From NCBI GenBank assembly GCA_017551865.1, contig JAFZKB010000019.1, forward strand, positions 1 through 60,513: 60,513 nt of DNA. Reading direction: 5' to 3'. The notes below the pieces were generated by a model, which worked only from the letters and a program-made list of their open reading frames with translations, did not search any database and was not told where the DNA came from. Origin of the DNA: Clostridiales bacterium (GTDB lineage Bacteria; Bacillota; Clostridia; Saccharofermentanales; Saccharofermentanaceae). Positions 8,298 to 17,175 of the stretch are shown in pieces; within the stretch, counting starts at the first letter, position 1, and each line of letters opens with the position of its first letter. The position numbers and the translations under genes were made by a program.

Positions 8298-9574
8298 ATA
8301 ATCTTCTCAGATAAAACAGATTCTTCAGAAAGAAGCTGATGATTCCTCATAATACCAGTACATACTCCAAGAAAAATGAAGAAAGGTACCCAACCAAGAT
8401 AGCTACCAGAAACCAGCAAAGGGAAAAAACCTAATGCGAATGTAATCACCAAAGAATCTATTGGCGCGTAATCCTGCTTTCTTCTTGCCACTTTTATCGC
8501 CTTCTTAAAGGAGATAGCTACATAAAGAAACATCAGAATTATTACTATAGCGCCAAAAAACGCACCATAGTGAAGGAGAATCTCGAGAATAATATTGTGC
8601 GGATAGTAACCTGTAACCAAACTTGGAGCTTTCTTATAATTTGCTATAAGAATTCTGTCTTTCCCAATTCCAACGCCAACAAACAAGTGATTAGATATTG
8701 TTTTAACAGAATAACTCCATATATCATTTCTTCCGCTATCCTCAAAGAAATTGGCTTGTCTGATCTTAATAAGAGTTCTCATGCTTAATCCTGTTCCTCG
8801 AAAAGCTGTCTCTAAAAAGTCTAACAGTGCATCCAAATAGTAAACCACAACAAAGCCTATCGCTATCAATGCCGTTAGCAAAACAACCTTTCGCAACAGT
8901 TTTGTGGGAGAGATTATACTACGAACAATCAAAAACAAAATCACACATACCAATGGCCATCTTGCTCCCATAGATATAATCAAAATCGTTGTATACACAA
9001 AATTGATCATATGTATGATGGATCTGTTTCTTAAGAACTGATTTATGCTGATAATAGCTGCAGGAAGGAGCGCATATCCTAAGTATTGGCTATAAGACAT
9101 CGTTCCTCCCATTCCGGAAATCAAAATCTGCAAAGTAATAAACACAGAAAGGAACAGGGATAATTTACTAAAACAATCGATCAATTTCGCATAATCAGAC
9201 ACAGAAAGGAAAAAGAAATAAGCGCATATACCATATGATAAGTTAAATAGAATAGTAAAATACATCCGATCATACCCATCTTGACCGAACCATGAAATCA
9301 GTATAAACAACAGAAGAATAAGAATGATGGATATGTCCTCTATCCTAATACTCCTAAGAACTTTTTTCATGCTAACAATAATGATGCATACCACTAACGC
9401 ATAGATTATAAGTTTATCTATATGGTACGGTATAGAGATTACAGAATTCGTAATCTGTATGAAAGAACCAATAACATCATTACCACCCATAAAAAACATA
9501 AGAGACAAGAGAAAACACAATTCCACATGTTCTTCTTTAAACCATTTTATTCTCCAGGGTGTACTTTTCATCAT
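8294..9574 (-). CDS. wzy: Polysaccharide polymerase / O-antigen ligase-like membrane protein (Wzy)
   Basis: A 426-residue protein with about 11 hydrophobic segments and a large external loop near residues 245-305 (FRGTGLSMRTLIK, VGVGIGKDRI). GVGIG followed by a PHN motif (YYPHNIILEILLHYG) is the hallmark of Wzy_C/O-antigen polymerase-ligase proteins. It is the only such candidate in a Wzx/Wzy/Wzz-type operon, hence the polymerase call. It overlaps the flippase gene by 4 bp. Confidence 0.82.
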   Translation of the reverse strand: MMKSTPWRIKWFKEEHVELCFLLSLMFFMGGNDVIGSFIQITNSVISIPYHIDKLIIYALVVCIIIVSMKKVLRSIRIEDISIILILLLFILISWFGQDGYDRMYFTILFNLSYGICAYFFFLSVSDYAKLIDCFSKLSLFLSVFITLQILISGMGGTMSYSQYLGYALLPAAIISINQFLRNRSIIHMINFVYTTILIISMGARWPLVCVILFLIVRSIISPTKLLRKVVLLTALIAIGFVVVYYLDALLDFLETAFRGTGLSMRTLIKIRQANFFEDSGRNDIWSYSVKTISNHLFVGVGIGKDRILIANYKKAPSLVTGYYPHNIILEILLHYGAFFGAIVIILMFLYVAISFKKAIKVARRKQDYAPIDSLVITFALGFFPLLVSGSYLGWVPFFIFLGVCTGIMRNHQLLSEESVLSEKII

Positions 9575-9591
9575 ATTCGTTCAGACTCGCT

Positions 9592-10827
9592 TTATTGATT
9601 GCACAGATATTGGGAAATTGCATCTTTCAACTTAACGCTTTCCTTTTCCCAGCATAATTCTTCTTTTGCTATTTTTAGGTTCTGTTTGCACTTGTCATAG
9701 AACTCTTTGTCAGCACGAAATTTTTCAACGCAAGCATTAATAGCCTCTACATCTTCAGGATCACAAACCAACCCGATTTCATAGCTGTCAACTACTCTGG
9801 TCATTTCAGGGAAATTCGAAGCTATTATAGGGGTTAATGATTGAATGCTTTCAAAGAATTTGTTCGGTAGTGACAAAAAATAGCTCTGGGAATGGCCAAC
9901 AATCATAGAATAGCTGAGATCTACAGCACCCAAATACTTCCATAGTTCTTTTAATGGAACCGCCTCATGAAATATCACTCTTTTTTCAATGTCCAATTCT
10001 TTAACAATGCCAAAAAGATGGTCGCGATACTTCTCTTGACCATTTCCCAAAACAAGCGCTGAAATATTAGGATTTCTACTTACAACAGAAAGCAAAGACT
10101 CAATTCCTCGATCTGGCACGATTGCTCCATGATACATGACTAAAAAATCCGGGGTTACTTCGTTCTTACCTATTTCTGAACCGTCTTTTTTCTTACCATC
10201 ATATTCCGTTTCTAGGTTTTTATTTATCTGTTTGAGAAAAGAAACTCTGACTTCTCTGCATACCGAATTATCAATATCCCAATAATTGGGCATATTTCTT
10301 ATTACTATAGGACGTTGCGATAGCTTATAAGCGCGTTGTATCTCATCAGCTATGCTTTCGTTAACTACTATTGAGAACTTACTCTTGCCAAGGATAAATC
10401 GCTCTATTTTTTGAATAATAGAACTTCGCAACTTACTACGCTTGGTATTTCTTCCAATCTCAAATTCGTGTGAATCATATATGAACTCTGGTTTTTTATG
10501 TCTGAACATTACAGACATCCATCCTATCATCCATCCCGTAAAATCATGTCCTGAAATAACATCCGGTTTAAACCGTTTTGCATATCTCGACCATTTCAAT
10601 AGTGAAATTATTTGATTAATTCGAATAGGGCAATTATCACCAAATGGTTTTAAACTATAAAAGTAAACTGGGAATCCATCTATTGACCCGAGCCTTCCAC
10701 AATCTTTTGAATTTCCTGCAGCCATAACGATAGTCTCATACCCCGCTTCTCTATATGCAGAGAGTTCTCTTTTATCTCGGCTGGCATTTTCCCAATATCC
10801 CCAACAGATTTTTAATACTACAGGCAT
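9592..10827 (-). CDS. Glycosyltransferase, GT4-like
   Basis: A 411-residue two-domain (GT-B) protein. The N-terminal acceptor domain contains FKPDVISGHDFTG and FIYDSHEFEIGRN. The C-terminal donor domain contains VMYHGAIVPDRGIESLL, ALVLGNGQEKY, and an acidic stretch PNKFFESIQSLTPIIASNFPEM, the usual E-x7-E-type donor site region. It adds one sugar to the lipid-linked repeat unit; which sugar is unknown. It is 13 bp from the next upstream glycosyltransferase gene. Confidence 0.82.
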   Translation of the reverse strand: MPVVLKICWGYWENASRDKRELSAYREAGYETIVMAAGNSKDCGRLGSIDGFPVYFYSLKPFGDNCPIRINQIISLLKWSRYAKRFKPDVISGHDFTGWMIGWMSVMFRHKKPEFIYDSHEFEIGRNTKRSKLRSSIIQKIERFILGKSKFSIVVNESIADEIQRAYKLSQRPIVIRNMPNYWDIDNSVCREVRVSFLKQINKNLETEYDGKKKDGSEIGKNEVTPDFLVMYHGAIVPDRGIESLLSVVSRNPNISALVLGNGQEKYRDHLFGIVKELDIEKRVIFHEAVPLKELWKYLGAVDLSYSMIVGHSQSYFLSLPNKFFESIQSLTPIIASNFPEMTRVVDSYEIGLVCDPEDVEAINACVEKFRADKEFYDKCKQNLKIAKEELCWEKESVKLKDAISQYLCNQ

Positions 10828-10840
10828 TTATCTACTATCC

Positions 10841-11968
10841 TTACTCTATTGCACAAAAAACCAACTTAAACTGGGCTTCCCACGACATATATTCCTCAGC
10901 ATATTCACGCATATTGTTTCCGACTTTTTCAATATCACTTATAGAAAGGATAAAAGCATACACTTTATCCATATCAATCGGGGTATCATCATTAGAAAAC
11001 TTCAAACACCATGCCGCGTCTGAAGGAATGTGTGGATCATTGTGTGCATATATGAAAGGTAACCCTCTTGCTGCGTATTCCCGAATCTTTAAGATTGACC
11101 CATTATTGATCCCATTGCGATATAATCCAAGTGAACCAATTCCTATTGTCGCCTTGTCAAACAGGGCTGTTAACTCGTCACCTGTCTTGACCCCATGGAA
11201 AACGACCTGTTCTTCCACATCGCTTGCCTTGGCAAGTCTTCTCCATTCTTCTAATGATCCATCTCCTTCTCCACCAACTAGATCAATCACTGTGTTTTTC
11301 AACTCAGAATTGTTCCATTGTGAAAGGCCCTTGATAATTCTATCATATCCGTGCCATTTAGCCATGCTTGCGACCGCTAACAGGTGGATTTTCCCATCTT
11401 TCTTTGGATGTCTCAAAGGAATCAATCCAACATCGACACCGTTATCAATATTGATAAACGGAACGCCCAAGTATTCTTTAGCAGATTCCCCGATTCCTGT
11501 AAACAGCGTTATGAATCTCGCACTTCTCTTCCACATCGCGTATGAAAATGTCATATAGACTTGTCTGGCAACACCTTTTTGTTTTTCCCGGCTAGGGGGA
11601 AACGTTGGAATTTCCACAACTACTTTAGTAACCTTACTGGCCATTTTCATCATTCTGTACCCCTTGATTCCAATTGGCGAGTATCGGAAGTACACCATAT
11701 CAAAATGATGGTTTTTAAGCACTTTCATCGTTGCAGAATAAAGATCGCTAAACACTAAAGTATGATAATACAGTTTACTCTTGCCAAATGTAGTCGCCTT
11801 AATTCTCTTTTTCCCATTTTCATCGTTAAGATACAAATAGTGCTCATCGAAGGATATATAAGACACTTTATGACCTAGTTTCCTAACCGCATTCATTTCC
11901 CCGTTGAATTTCTGCAGTACAGAATACTCTCTGGTCAAAGGATATTTCATTACAAATAGCACTTTCAT
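10841..11968 (-). CDS. Glycosyltransferase, GT4-like
   Basis: A 375-residue GT-B protein. It has KVLFVMKYPLTRE at the N-terminus, FDMVYFRYSPIGIKGYR in the acceptor half, and in the donor half HLLAVASMAKWHGYDRIIKGL, IDLVGGEGDGS and IGIGSLGLYRNGINNGSILKIREYAARGLPFIY, a donor-site loop. Sugar and linkage cannot be predicted. It lies between two other glycosyltransferase genes in the same short-gap block. Confidence 0.8.
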   Translation of the reverse strand: MKVLFVMKYPLTREYSVLQKFNGEMNAVRKLGHKVSYISFDEHYLYLNDENGKKRIKATTFGKSKLYYHTLVFSDLYSATMKVLKNHHFDMVYFRYSPIGIKGYRMMKMASKVTKVVVEIPTFPPSREKQKGVARQVYMTFSYAMWKRSARFITLFTGIGESAKEYLGVPFINIDNGVDVGLIPLRHPKKDGKIHLLAVASMAKWHGYDRIIKGLSQWNNSELKNTVIDLVGGEGDGSLEEWRRLAKASDVEEQVVFHGVKTGDELTALFDKATIGIGSLGLYRNGINNGSILKIREYAARGLPFIYAHNDPHIPSDAAWCLKFSNDDTPIDMDKVYAFILSISDIEKVGNNMREYAEEYMSWEAQFKLVFCAIE

Positions 11969-11989
11969 TTTTCTATCCTAAATATGTAG

Positions 11990-13111
11990 TTACTCTACTT
12001 CATGCTTCGTTTCTTCAAGGTAGATCTGTTCAACTTGATTCAAAACAACGTCAAGGGCATATTGATTTAACACTTCCCGATTTTGCCTTACTTCATCACT
12101 GCAATCTGTCGTCAAAGCAATCTTAATTTTATCTATTATTTCTTGCAAATCTGAAGGAGCAAACCTCAACCTGGAATCCCTTAGCAAATCGTCAGATCCC
12201 CTATTATATGAAGATACACATACAAGTCCAGTCGACATAGCTTCCATCAAAGATACTGGCAACCCTTCTCGAAAAGACGGGAAAACAAAAACATCCGCCA
12301 TGTTATAGAATTTACAAACATCTTTTCGATAACCAACCAACTTGACTCTATCATCTACTCCTATATCTTTTGCCAATTCTCTATGCTTCTGGTATAAAGG
12401 ACCTTGTCCACAAATAACATAATAAGTGTTTGCAAGACTAGGTAGAGCTTTAATAACCATTCTGTGGTTCTTATTCTTATTCAACTCTCCTACTGATAAC
12501 AGGACTTTTGCGCCCGAAGGTATTCCTAATTCTTCTTTTAATGCTTCTTTGGAGTTATCAATGAGTTTTCTATACTTTGCAAAATCAATTCCTACACCAG
12601 GAACATATTCAAGTCTTTTCATTTTAAATGATCTTGCTCGCGAATAGTCTTCATGTGTAATAGTGATCAAGACATCAGTTTTCCTAGCCAATAATCGCTC
12701 AACAGGATAGTATAGAATCCAGTTAAGTAAAGGTGCTCCTTTATAGAAATGGAATCCATGCGCTGTATATATAACTTTACTGCCTTTTTTTCGTGCTTTT
12801 CCTGATGCTAAGCGAGTCATCATAGCTCCTACCGGCGTATGGCAATGGATAATATCATAATGTCCTTCATTTATCACTTTTTTCAGCATTTTGAACGCTC
12901 TTAGATTCTTTGGATTAAAAGGATTTCGTTCAAATGGAACATCATAATACATGTCACAATATGGTATGGCACATTCTGAATGGTTCTCGTAATCATTTCT
13001 TGCAGCTACAGATGTCTCCCATCCTATTTCTTTTATCCTTTTCAAATATGGTATGTGAAACTCCATAATGTGAGTTTTTACAACTGTTGCAACAAATAGC
13101 ACTTTCGTCAA
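11990..13111 (-). CDS. Glycosyltransferase family 4 (EpsD/CapM-like)
   Basis: A 373-residue classical GT4. It has YDIIHCHTPVGAMMTRLASG near 80-105, VIYTAHGFHFYKGAPLLNW, the donor-domain start VLLSVGELNKNKNHRMVIKAL, and the retaining motif FVFPSFREGLPVSLMEAMSTGLVCV, which carries the two glutamates E-x7-E. HCHTP and TAHGFHF are common in second-sugar transferases of exopolysaccharide clusters, so it may act just after the initiating enzyme. The stop is 5 bp from the acyltransferase end. Confidence 0.87.
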   Translation of the reverse strand: MTKVLFVATVVKTHIMEFHIPYLKRIKEIGWETSVAARNDYENHSECAIPYCDMYYDVPFERNPFNPKNLRAFKMLKKVINEGHYDIIHCHTPVGAMMTRLASGKARKKGSKVIYTAHGFHFYKGAPLLNWILYYPVERLLARKTDVLITITHEDYSRARSFKMKRLEYVPGVGIDFAKYRKLIDNSKEALKEELGIPSGAKVLLSVGELNKNKNHRMVIKALPSLANTYYVICGQGPLYQKHRELAKDIGVDDRVKLVGYRKDVCKFYNMADVFVFPSFREGLPVSLMEAMSTGLVCVSSYNRGSDDLLRDSRLRFAPSDLQEIIDKIKIALTTDCSDEVRQNREVLNQYALDVVLNQVEQIYLEETKHEVE

Positions 13112-13116
13112 TTTGA

Positions 13117-13773
13117 CTACTCTCCCTCAACTTTGGAATTGACTTCGCTTATGAATTCTTCAAAATTCTCCCAGCTCTTATATTCTCCGTTTCGTCCACT
13201 AAAGGAAGATTTAAAATGTCTCATTTCATATTCTGATGGCATTCTCCCATATGCTTTGTGGTACTCAGTTGCCACATTAATGGCTTCATAAGGAGATTTC
13301 CTTTTGCGTTTTTCATAATACTCATCCAAACTACAAATAACTCTTGCCGGATTTCCAGCAACTACAACATTGTCAGGAATTAAACCGTGAACAACACTCC
13401 CTGCCCCCACAATTACATTGTTTCCTATTTTTGCCCCCATAAGGATAATAGAATTATTGCCAATAAAGCAGTTATTTCCAATTGTTGTGGTAGCTCCCTC
13501 ACCAATATTCTCAGCATATCTAGTTAAAAGAACTGATTTGCTAAAATCATGCGTTAGAATAATAACTCCATGAGTTAATCTCACATGATTCCCTATCTGT
13601 AAAAGCCATGGTCTTGATTCATCAATAACTATAGATGGAGCATCATAAAGACGTAGGTCTTCACCTATTCTAATACCCTTCTTTTTCAGATATTTCACTT
13701 TACGTACTGCTCCATTGGGCAGATAAAAACTCAGTTTTTTGATTTTATTTTTCCAAGAACCCATCGTCGTCAC
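13117..13773 (-). CDS. Sugar O-acetyltransferase (hexapeptide-repeat family)
   Basis: A 218-residue left-handed beta-helix acyltransferase. The hexapeptide core spans about residues 55-150 (GNHVRLTHGVIILTHDFSK, IGNNCFIGNNSIILMGAKIG), with the catalytic-type His in THD and the closing motif VVAGNPARVI. It probably acetylates a sugar of the repeat unit. GTG at 13773 or ATG at 13764 could start it; neither has a clear ribosome site. The C-terminal 60 residues are a charged extension not typical of the core fold. Confidence 0.8.
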   Translation of the reverse strand: MTTMGSWKNKIKKLSFYLPNGAVRKVKYLKKKGIRIGEDLRLYDAPSIVIDESRPWLLQIGNHVRLTHGVIILTHDFSKSVLLTRYAENIGEGATTTIGNNCFIGNNSIILMGAKIGNNVIVGAGSVVHGLIPDNVVVAGNPARVICSLDEYYEKRKRKSPYEAINVATEYHKAYGRMPSEYEMRHFKSSFSGRNGEYKSWENFEEFISEVNSKVEGE

Positions 13774-13786
13774 AGTTAAAATACAC

Positions 13787-15388
13787 TTACTCGTTTTCCA
13801 TTGTCTTCCCTAGCGTTCTTTCCTCTTTGTCTTCTTCATAAATATACAGAGTATTTTTGCTATCTAACGTGTTCATTGCTGTTGTTTGCCCTTCGTCAAT
13901 CCCCTTCGTACTCTCTCCGCTGAAAAGTATCGAGAGAGTCGCAAAGCAAAGCTGGATGTCTGTAACAATATTCATCTGATTGATGTACAGCAGATCAAAC
14001 TCCAGTTTTTCATACGGGTCCGTATTGTATTTCCCATAAACCTGCGCATAACCTGTAAGACCGGCTTTAACCTGCAGTCTCAATCTAAAATCCGGCATAG
14101 TCTCATAGTATTGCTCAGCGATCTCCGGTCTTTCCGGTCTCGGTCCAACCACTGACATATCTCCCTTGAAGATATTAATCAGCTGTGGCAGTTCGTCGAT
14201 TCGACATTTGCGGATGACTCTCCCTATTGGTGTAATCCGATCATCTTTATCACCAGAACTCAATCTGGCTACTCCATCTTTCTCCGCATCTACTCTCATG
14301 GAGCGGAATTTGAGAATCTTGAACTCTTTGCCATCTATCGTTAATCTTGTCTGCTTATAAAGTGCAGGGCCTCGGTCATAGAGTATTATTAGCAACGCAG
14401 TAATCAGCATAAGCGGACTCAGAATAATCAGAGCGACTCCAGATGTAATCAAATCAAAAGTGCGCTTCTCAAAAGCTAAAACAGGATCCACTATCGTACG
14501 ATTCACATAGAGAACCGGGGAATCAAATGACTTTACATGTGTTGCTTCCTGCATAATCGCATCGCCAATATGTGGGAGGAAGAAGCCTGGCATTCCCTCT
14601 CTCTTACAGTACTTTAGGATTCCGTTTCTGCAGTCCGAATTCACTCCGGCGACAAATACCGCATCGTAGTTTGAGAGCTTATCTTCCAGTTCTTCAAAGG
14701 AACCATTAAACTGCAGTTCATCCGTAATCTCATAGAGTCGCTCAATCGGTTTTCCCTTGACTGCTCCAAAGCGCTTCCTGTCGATTTCATTCCTATAAAT
14801 CAGCAACGTTTTTCTCTTAGGATAGATACGGAAATAGTACTCAGATGCATAGTACGACCAAAGTATGTCGATGGCTAACTGAACTGCAAAGAGTACGATG
14901 AAAATCCAAGGATTCTTGAAACGCTGCCAACCAAAGGATACTCCAAAGTAGATTATGACTGCTGAGAAAACTTGCGAGAGAAACTGCGAGATGACTACTG
15001 AACGAATCCTTGAATAGCCTAGAAGATCGGCATTATATGTCTTCTTCAACCAGTAGAGGATCACGGCGTAGCCTATGGTCACATAGTAGTTATATCGGAA
15101 TCCGTAAGGATTTAGATCAAATAGTCTCCCATAGCGGAACAGGATCCATGCAATATAGAAGAGAAGGATATCGAAAACAAACCGGTACGTTTTAACAAAC
15201 GTCAGACGAAACTTGTTCCTCTTTCTCCGAATATGACTGTCGCGGTACTCGTACTGACTCGTACCGTTTGCATTGCTTGTTTTGTTACTACCCTCTTTAC
15301 TCATATCTACCCCATGATCATTTTTCCCCAAATTTCCGTATGCTTCGCCACAGAAGGGGTCTCCTTCTGTGATTTTAGATCTATCCAC
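13787..15388 (-). CDS. Polyprenyl-phosphate sugar phosphotransferase (WbaP/CpsE-like), initiates the repeat unit
   Basis: A 533-residue phosphoglycosyltransferase. Four hydrophobic segments lie in residues 65-185, followed by a soluble Rossmann-like region (VFVAGVNSD). The catalytic C-terminal domain starts near 310 (KRTFDLITSGVALIIL) and has the signatures FKILKFRSMR, RKCRIDELPQLINIFKGDMS, VGPRPERPE and LQVKAGLTGYAQVYG. It transfers a sugar-1-phosphate to undecaprenyl phosphate. The GTG at 15388 has GTGAGGA upstream; an ATG at 15304 after GGGG is an alternative that drops 28 polar residues. It is the first gene of the AT-rich tail. Confidence 0.88.
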   Translation of the reverse strand: MDRSKITEGDPFCGEAYGNLGKNDHGVDMSKEGSNKTSNANGTSQYEYRDSHIRRKRNKFRLTFVKTYRFVFDILLFYIAWILFRYGRLFDLNPYGFRYNYYVTIGYAVILYWLKKTYNADLLGYSRIRSVVISQFLSQVFSAVIIYFGVSFGWQRFKNPWIFIVLFAVQLAIDILWSYYASEYYFRIYPKRKTLLIYRNEIDRKRFGAVKGKPIERLYEITDELQFNGSFEELEDKLSNYDAVFVAGVNSDCRNGILKYCKREGMPGFFLPHIGDAIMQEATHVKSFDSPVLYVNRTIVDPVLAFEKRTFDLITSGVALIILSPLMLITALLIILYDRGPALYKQTRLTIDGKEFKILKFRSMRVDAEKDGVARLSSGDKDDRITPIGRVIRKCRIDELPQLINIFKGDMSVVGPRPERPEIAEQYYETMPDFRLRLQVKAGLTGYAQVYGKYNTDPYEKLEFDLLYINQMNIVTDIQLCFATLSILFSGESTKGIDEGQTTAMNTLDSKNTLYIYEEDKEERTLGKTMENE

Positions 15389-15624
15389 ACTTCCTCACCT
15401 GACGCGCGCCGGGCGACGATCAGAAGAAAATGCTTCTTTTCCCCATCAGCATACAGTCTGCCTAGTTATACCATCTTAATTACCTATTATAAGGAAAAAT
15501 ATCAATAAATACTATGAAATTAGAGGGGCTTACAATGCAATTTGGTTACAATTTCGTGAACAGTTTTGTGTAGATTGTCAGTGCCGGAAAGCCGTTCTTT
15601 TAGCAGTTGTAAGATAAGTCTGTA
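15389..15624 (-). promoter_or_regulatory. 236-bp leader between loaP and the polysaccharide genes, probable LoaP target region
   Basis: Non-coding gap in an otherwise tightly packed operon, immediately downstream of the antiterminator gene. It is AT-rich, except for a GC-rich self-complementary patch at about 15399-15420 just before the wbaP-like start. Known LoaP proteins bind an RNA hairpin in the leader of the operon they control. I could not pick out a confident hairpin/terminator pair, so the assignment rests on position. A TATAAT-like hexamer on the minus strand (15486-15491) lacks a good -35. Confidence 0.4.
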
Positions 15625-16122
15625 TCAGTGCTTCTCGACGATCTCCAGGCCTACGGCGGCGCGGATGGTCTGCCCGAACATGTCGGACTCAAGATACGCG
15701 AGCCGCTTATGGCGGTCGATCTTCTTGATCAAGCCCTCCTGGCCCTTGAGTGGACCGGATGTGACGATGATCCGATCGCCCTCGATCATACCCTCGGACA
15801 CATCAAAAAGCCCGCCGTTTCCGTAAAGACCTTCGATGAGATCCGCATCTCTGTCGTAAAGGGGACAGAATTCCTTATTCACGGTAAGGATCTTGTTAAA
15901 GCCTTCGATTTTCCTGACTTCATCAGCCAGAGATTCCACCTCATCGGTATCCACAAACAGGTATCCGGGGAACAGTGGCTTTTCCACTTTCACCCATTCC
16001 CCGTTTCTTTTTATCTGTACGGCACGTCTCGGAATAAACGCTCTTTTGATAAGAGGGTCTTCACTGATCCCCTCGAGCGCTTTTTTCTCAGATCCTGTCG
16101 ATGTCCAGATCACATACCACAT
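15625..16122 (-). CDS. loaP: Transcription antiterminator, NusG paralogue (LoaP/UpxY-like)
   Basis: A 165-residue protein with an N-terminal NGN domain (MWYVIWTSTGSEKKAL; FIPRRAVQIKRNGEWVKVEKPLFPGYLFVD) and a C-terminal KOW domain (IVTSGPLKGQEGLIKKIDRHKRLAYLE). Specialised NusG paralogues of this size next to long polysaccharide or polyketide operons suppress termination along them. Here it separates the conserved head from the AT-rich biosynthetic tail. Its start is separated from AAGGAG by exactly 15 bases that form a perfect palindrome (16123-16137), so its own translation may be controlled. Confidence 0.85.
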   Translation of the reverse strand: MWYVIWTSTGSEKKALEGISEDPLIKRAFIPRRAVQIKRNGEWVKVEKPLFPGYLFVDTDEVESLADEVRKIEGFNKILTVNKEFCPLYDRDADLIEGLYGNGGLFDVSEGMIEGDRIIVTSGPLKGQEGLIKKIDRHKRLAYLESDMFGQTIRAAVGLEIVEKH

Positions 16123-16143
16123 TGTAACAGTGTTACACTCCTT
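16123..16143 (-). promoter_or_regulatory. Palindrome between ribosome site and start of loaP
   Basis: The minus strand reads AAGGAG (16138-16143), then TGTAACA-C-TGTTACA (16123-16137), then ATG at 16122. A 15-base gap is too long for efficient initiation unless it folds. A hairpin with stem TGTAA/TTACA and a 5-base loop would bring the ribosome site close to the ATG. It could instead be a protein-binding operator. Confidence 0.5.
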
Positions 16144-16146
16144 GAA

Positions 16147-17175
16147 TTACTGGGCTTTCTCGTCATAGAAGAGAGTCATGACCGCCTGCTTAAGAGAGTC
16201 CTCATCCGGGTAGAATTCACGGAAATCTTTGCCCGGTTTTGTCTCTCCGTCGATCTTCAGCATACCCAGATACTCATAGTCTGAAAGGTAACCGGACAGA
16301 TTCGAAAGACCATTTAGGTCCTGATCAGCGACCATATAGTAGCTGAGATCTGCGATGAGATCCAGAGCGAAAGAGGCGTCTTCAGAAAGCTTCTGCTTCC
16401 CCTTGATGCGCCATGCGTGAAGATAGGTATCCTGACGCTGCATACGGCTGACATTGGTATCGTCTTCCAGGATCTGTCGGGAACGGACGAAATACTCGGC
16501 CTGCTTATCAGTTAGGAGAATCTTTTCTCCTTTTTTCATGGCCGGATCGACAACGGTCATATCTACAGGGACCGTGACCTCCACACCTCCGACAGACTTA
16601 TTCAGGATCGCGATGGAATCGAGCTTTAAGGCGATATAGTGATTGACCTCTTCGCCTAAAAGCAGGTAGCTGACCGCTTCCGCCGTATATTCACAGCTGT
16701 CCTTTAAGCCTGAGCCGTAGGTGTGTGAAAGCGCGATCTGCGCCGTTTCCATGCCGAGGCGGTCGCCTGTCGCACCGATCTTCGGGATCTTCGTGAAGGT
16801 ATCCCGGTTGATCTGAAGGACCTGGTAGGTCTTTTTACTGTGGTCGATCACGCAGAGCATCAGGACATCCACCTGGTCGTGGTTTCGGTTGCCCTCCACT
16901 TCCTGAGCTTCCCCGTAGGAGTCGATGCCCATGAAGAGCACGGTCTCGAGATTCTTCTTATGGGTATATGCTTTTCCGGAAAAATAAGAAACAGGATCGA
17001 TCTCCTCGTCCTCGTACGGGTCTAAGACCAGCGAAGAGGAAGGAGTAGAAGAAGTCGCCTTCTTCTTGATCCTGTCTGTCACCACCAATAAAATAGAAAA
17101 GAATAGCAGTATTGCTACTGCTATTCCTACTATCTTGATTATCGTGTCTTTAGTTAGCCGAGCTCTTCTTTGCAC
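16147..17175 (-). CDS. LytR-CpsA-Psr (LCP) family polymer ligase
   Basis: A 342-residue membrane-anchored protein with one N-terminal transmembrane helix (about 12-34), then an extracytoplasmic LCP domain. The domain begins at ETVLFMGIDSYG and includes HDQVDVLMLCVIDHSKKTYQVLQINRDTFTKIP. The Asp-rich GNRNHDQVDVLML and INRDTF motifs are the conserved LCP features that bind pyrophosphate/metal and the polyprenyl chain. The family attaches capsule or teichoic acid from undecaprenyl carriers to peptidoglycan. The GTG start overlaps the preceding gene by 26 bp and has no obvious ribosome site, suggesting re-initiation. Confidence 0.88.
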   Translation of the reverse strand: MQRRARLTKDTIIKIVGIAVAILLFFSILLVVTDRIKKKATSSTPSSSLVLDPYEDEEIDPVSYFSGKAYTHKKNLETVLFMGIDSYGEAQEVEGNRNHDQVDVLMLCVIDHSKKTYQVLQINRDTFTKIPKIGATGDRLGMETAQIALSHTYGSGLKDSCEYTAEAVSYLLLGEEVNHYIALKLDSIAILNKSVGGVEVTVPVDMTVVDPAMKKGEKILLTDKQAEYFVRSRQILEDDTNVSRMQRQDTYLHAWRIKGKQKLSEDASFALDLIADLSYYMVADQDLNGLSNLSGYLSDYEYLGMLKIDGETKPGKDFREFYPDEDSLKQAVMTLFYDEKAQ

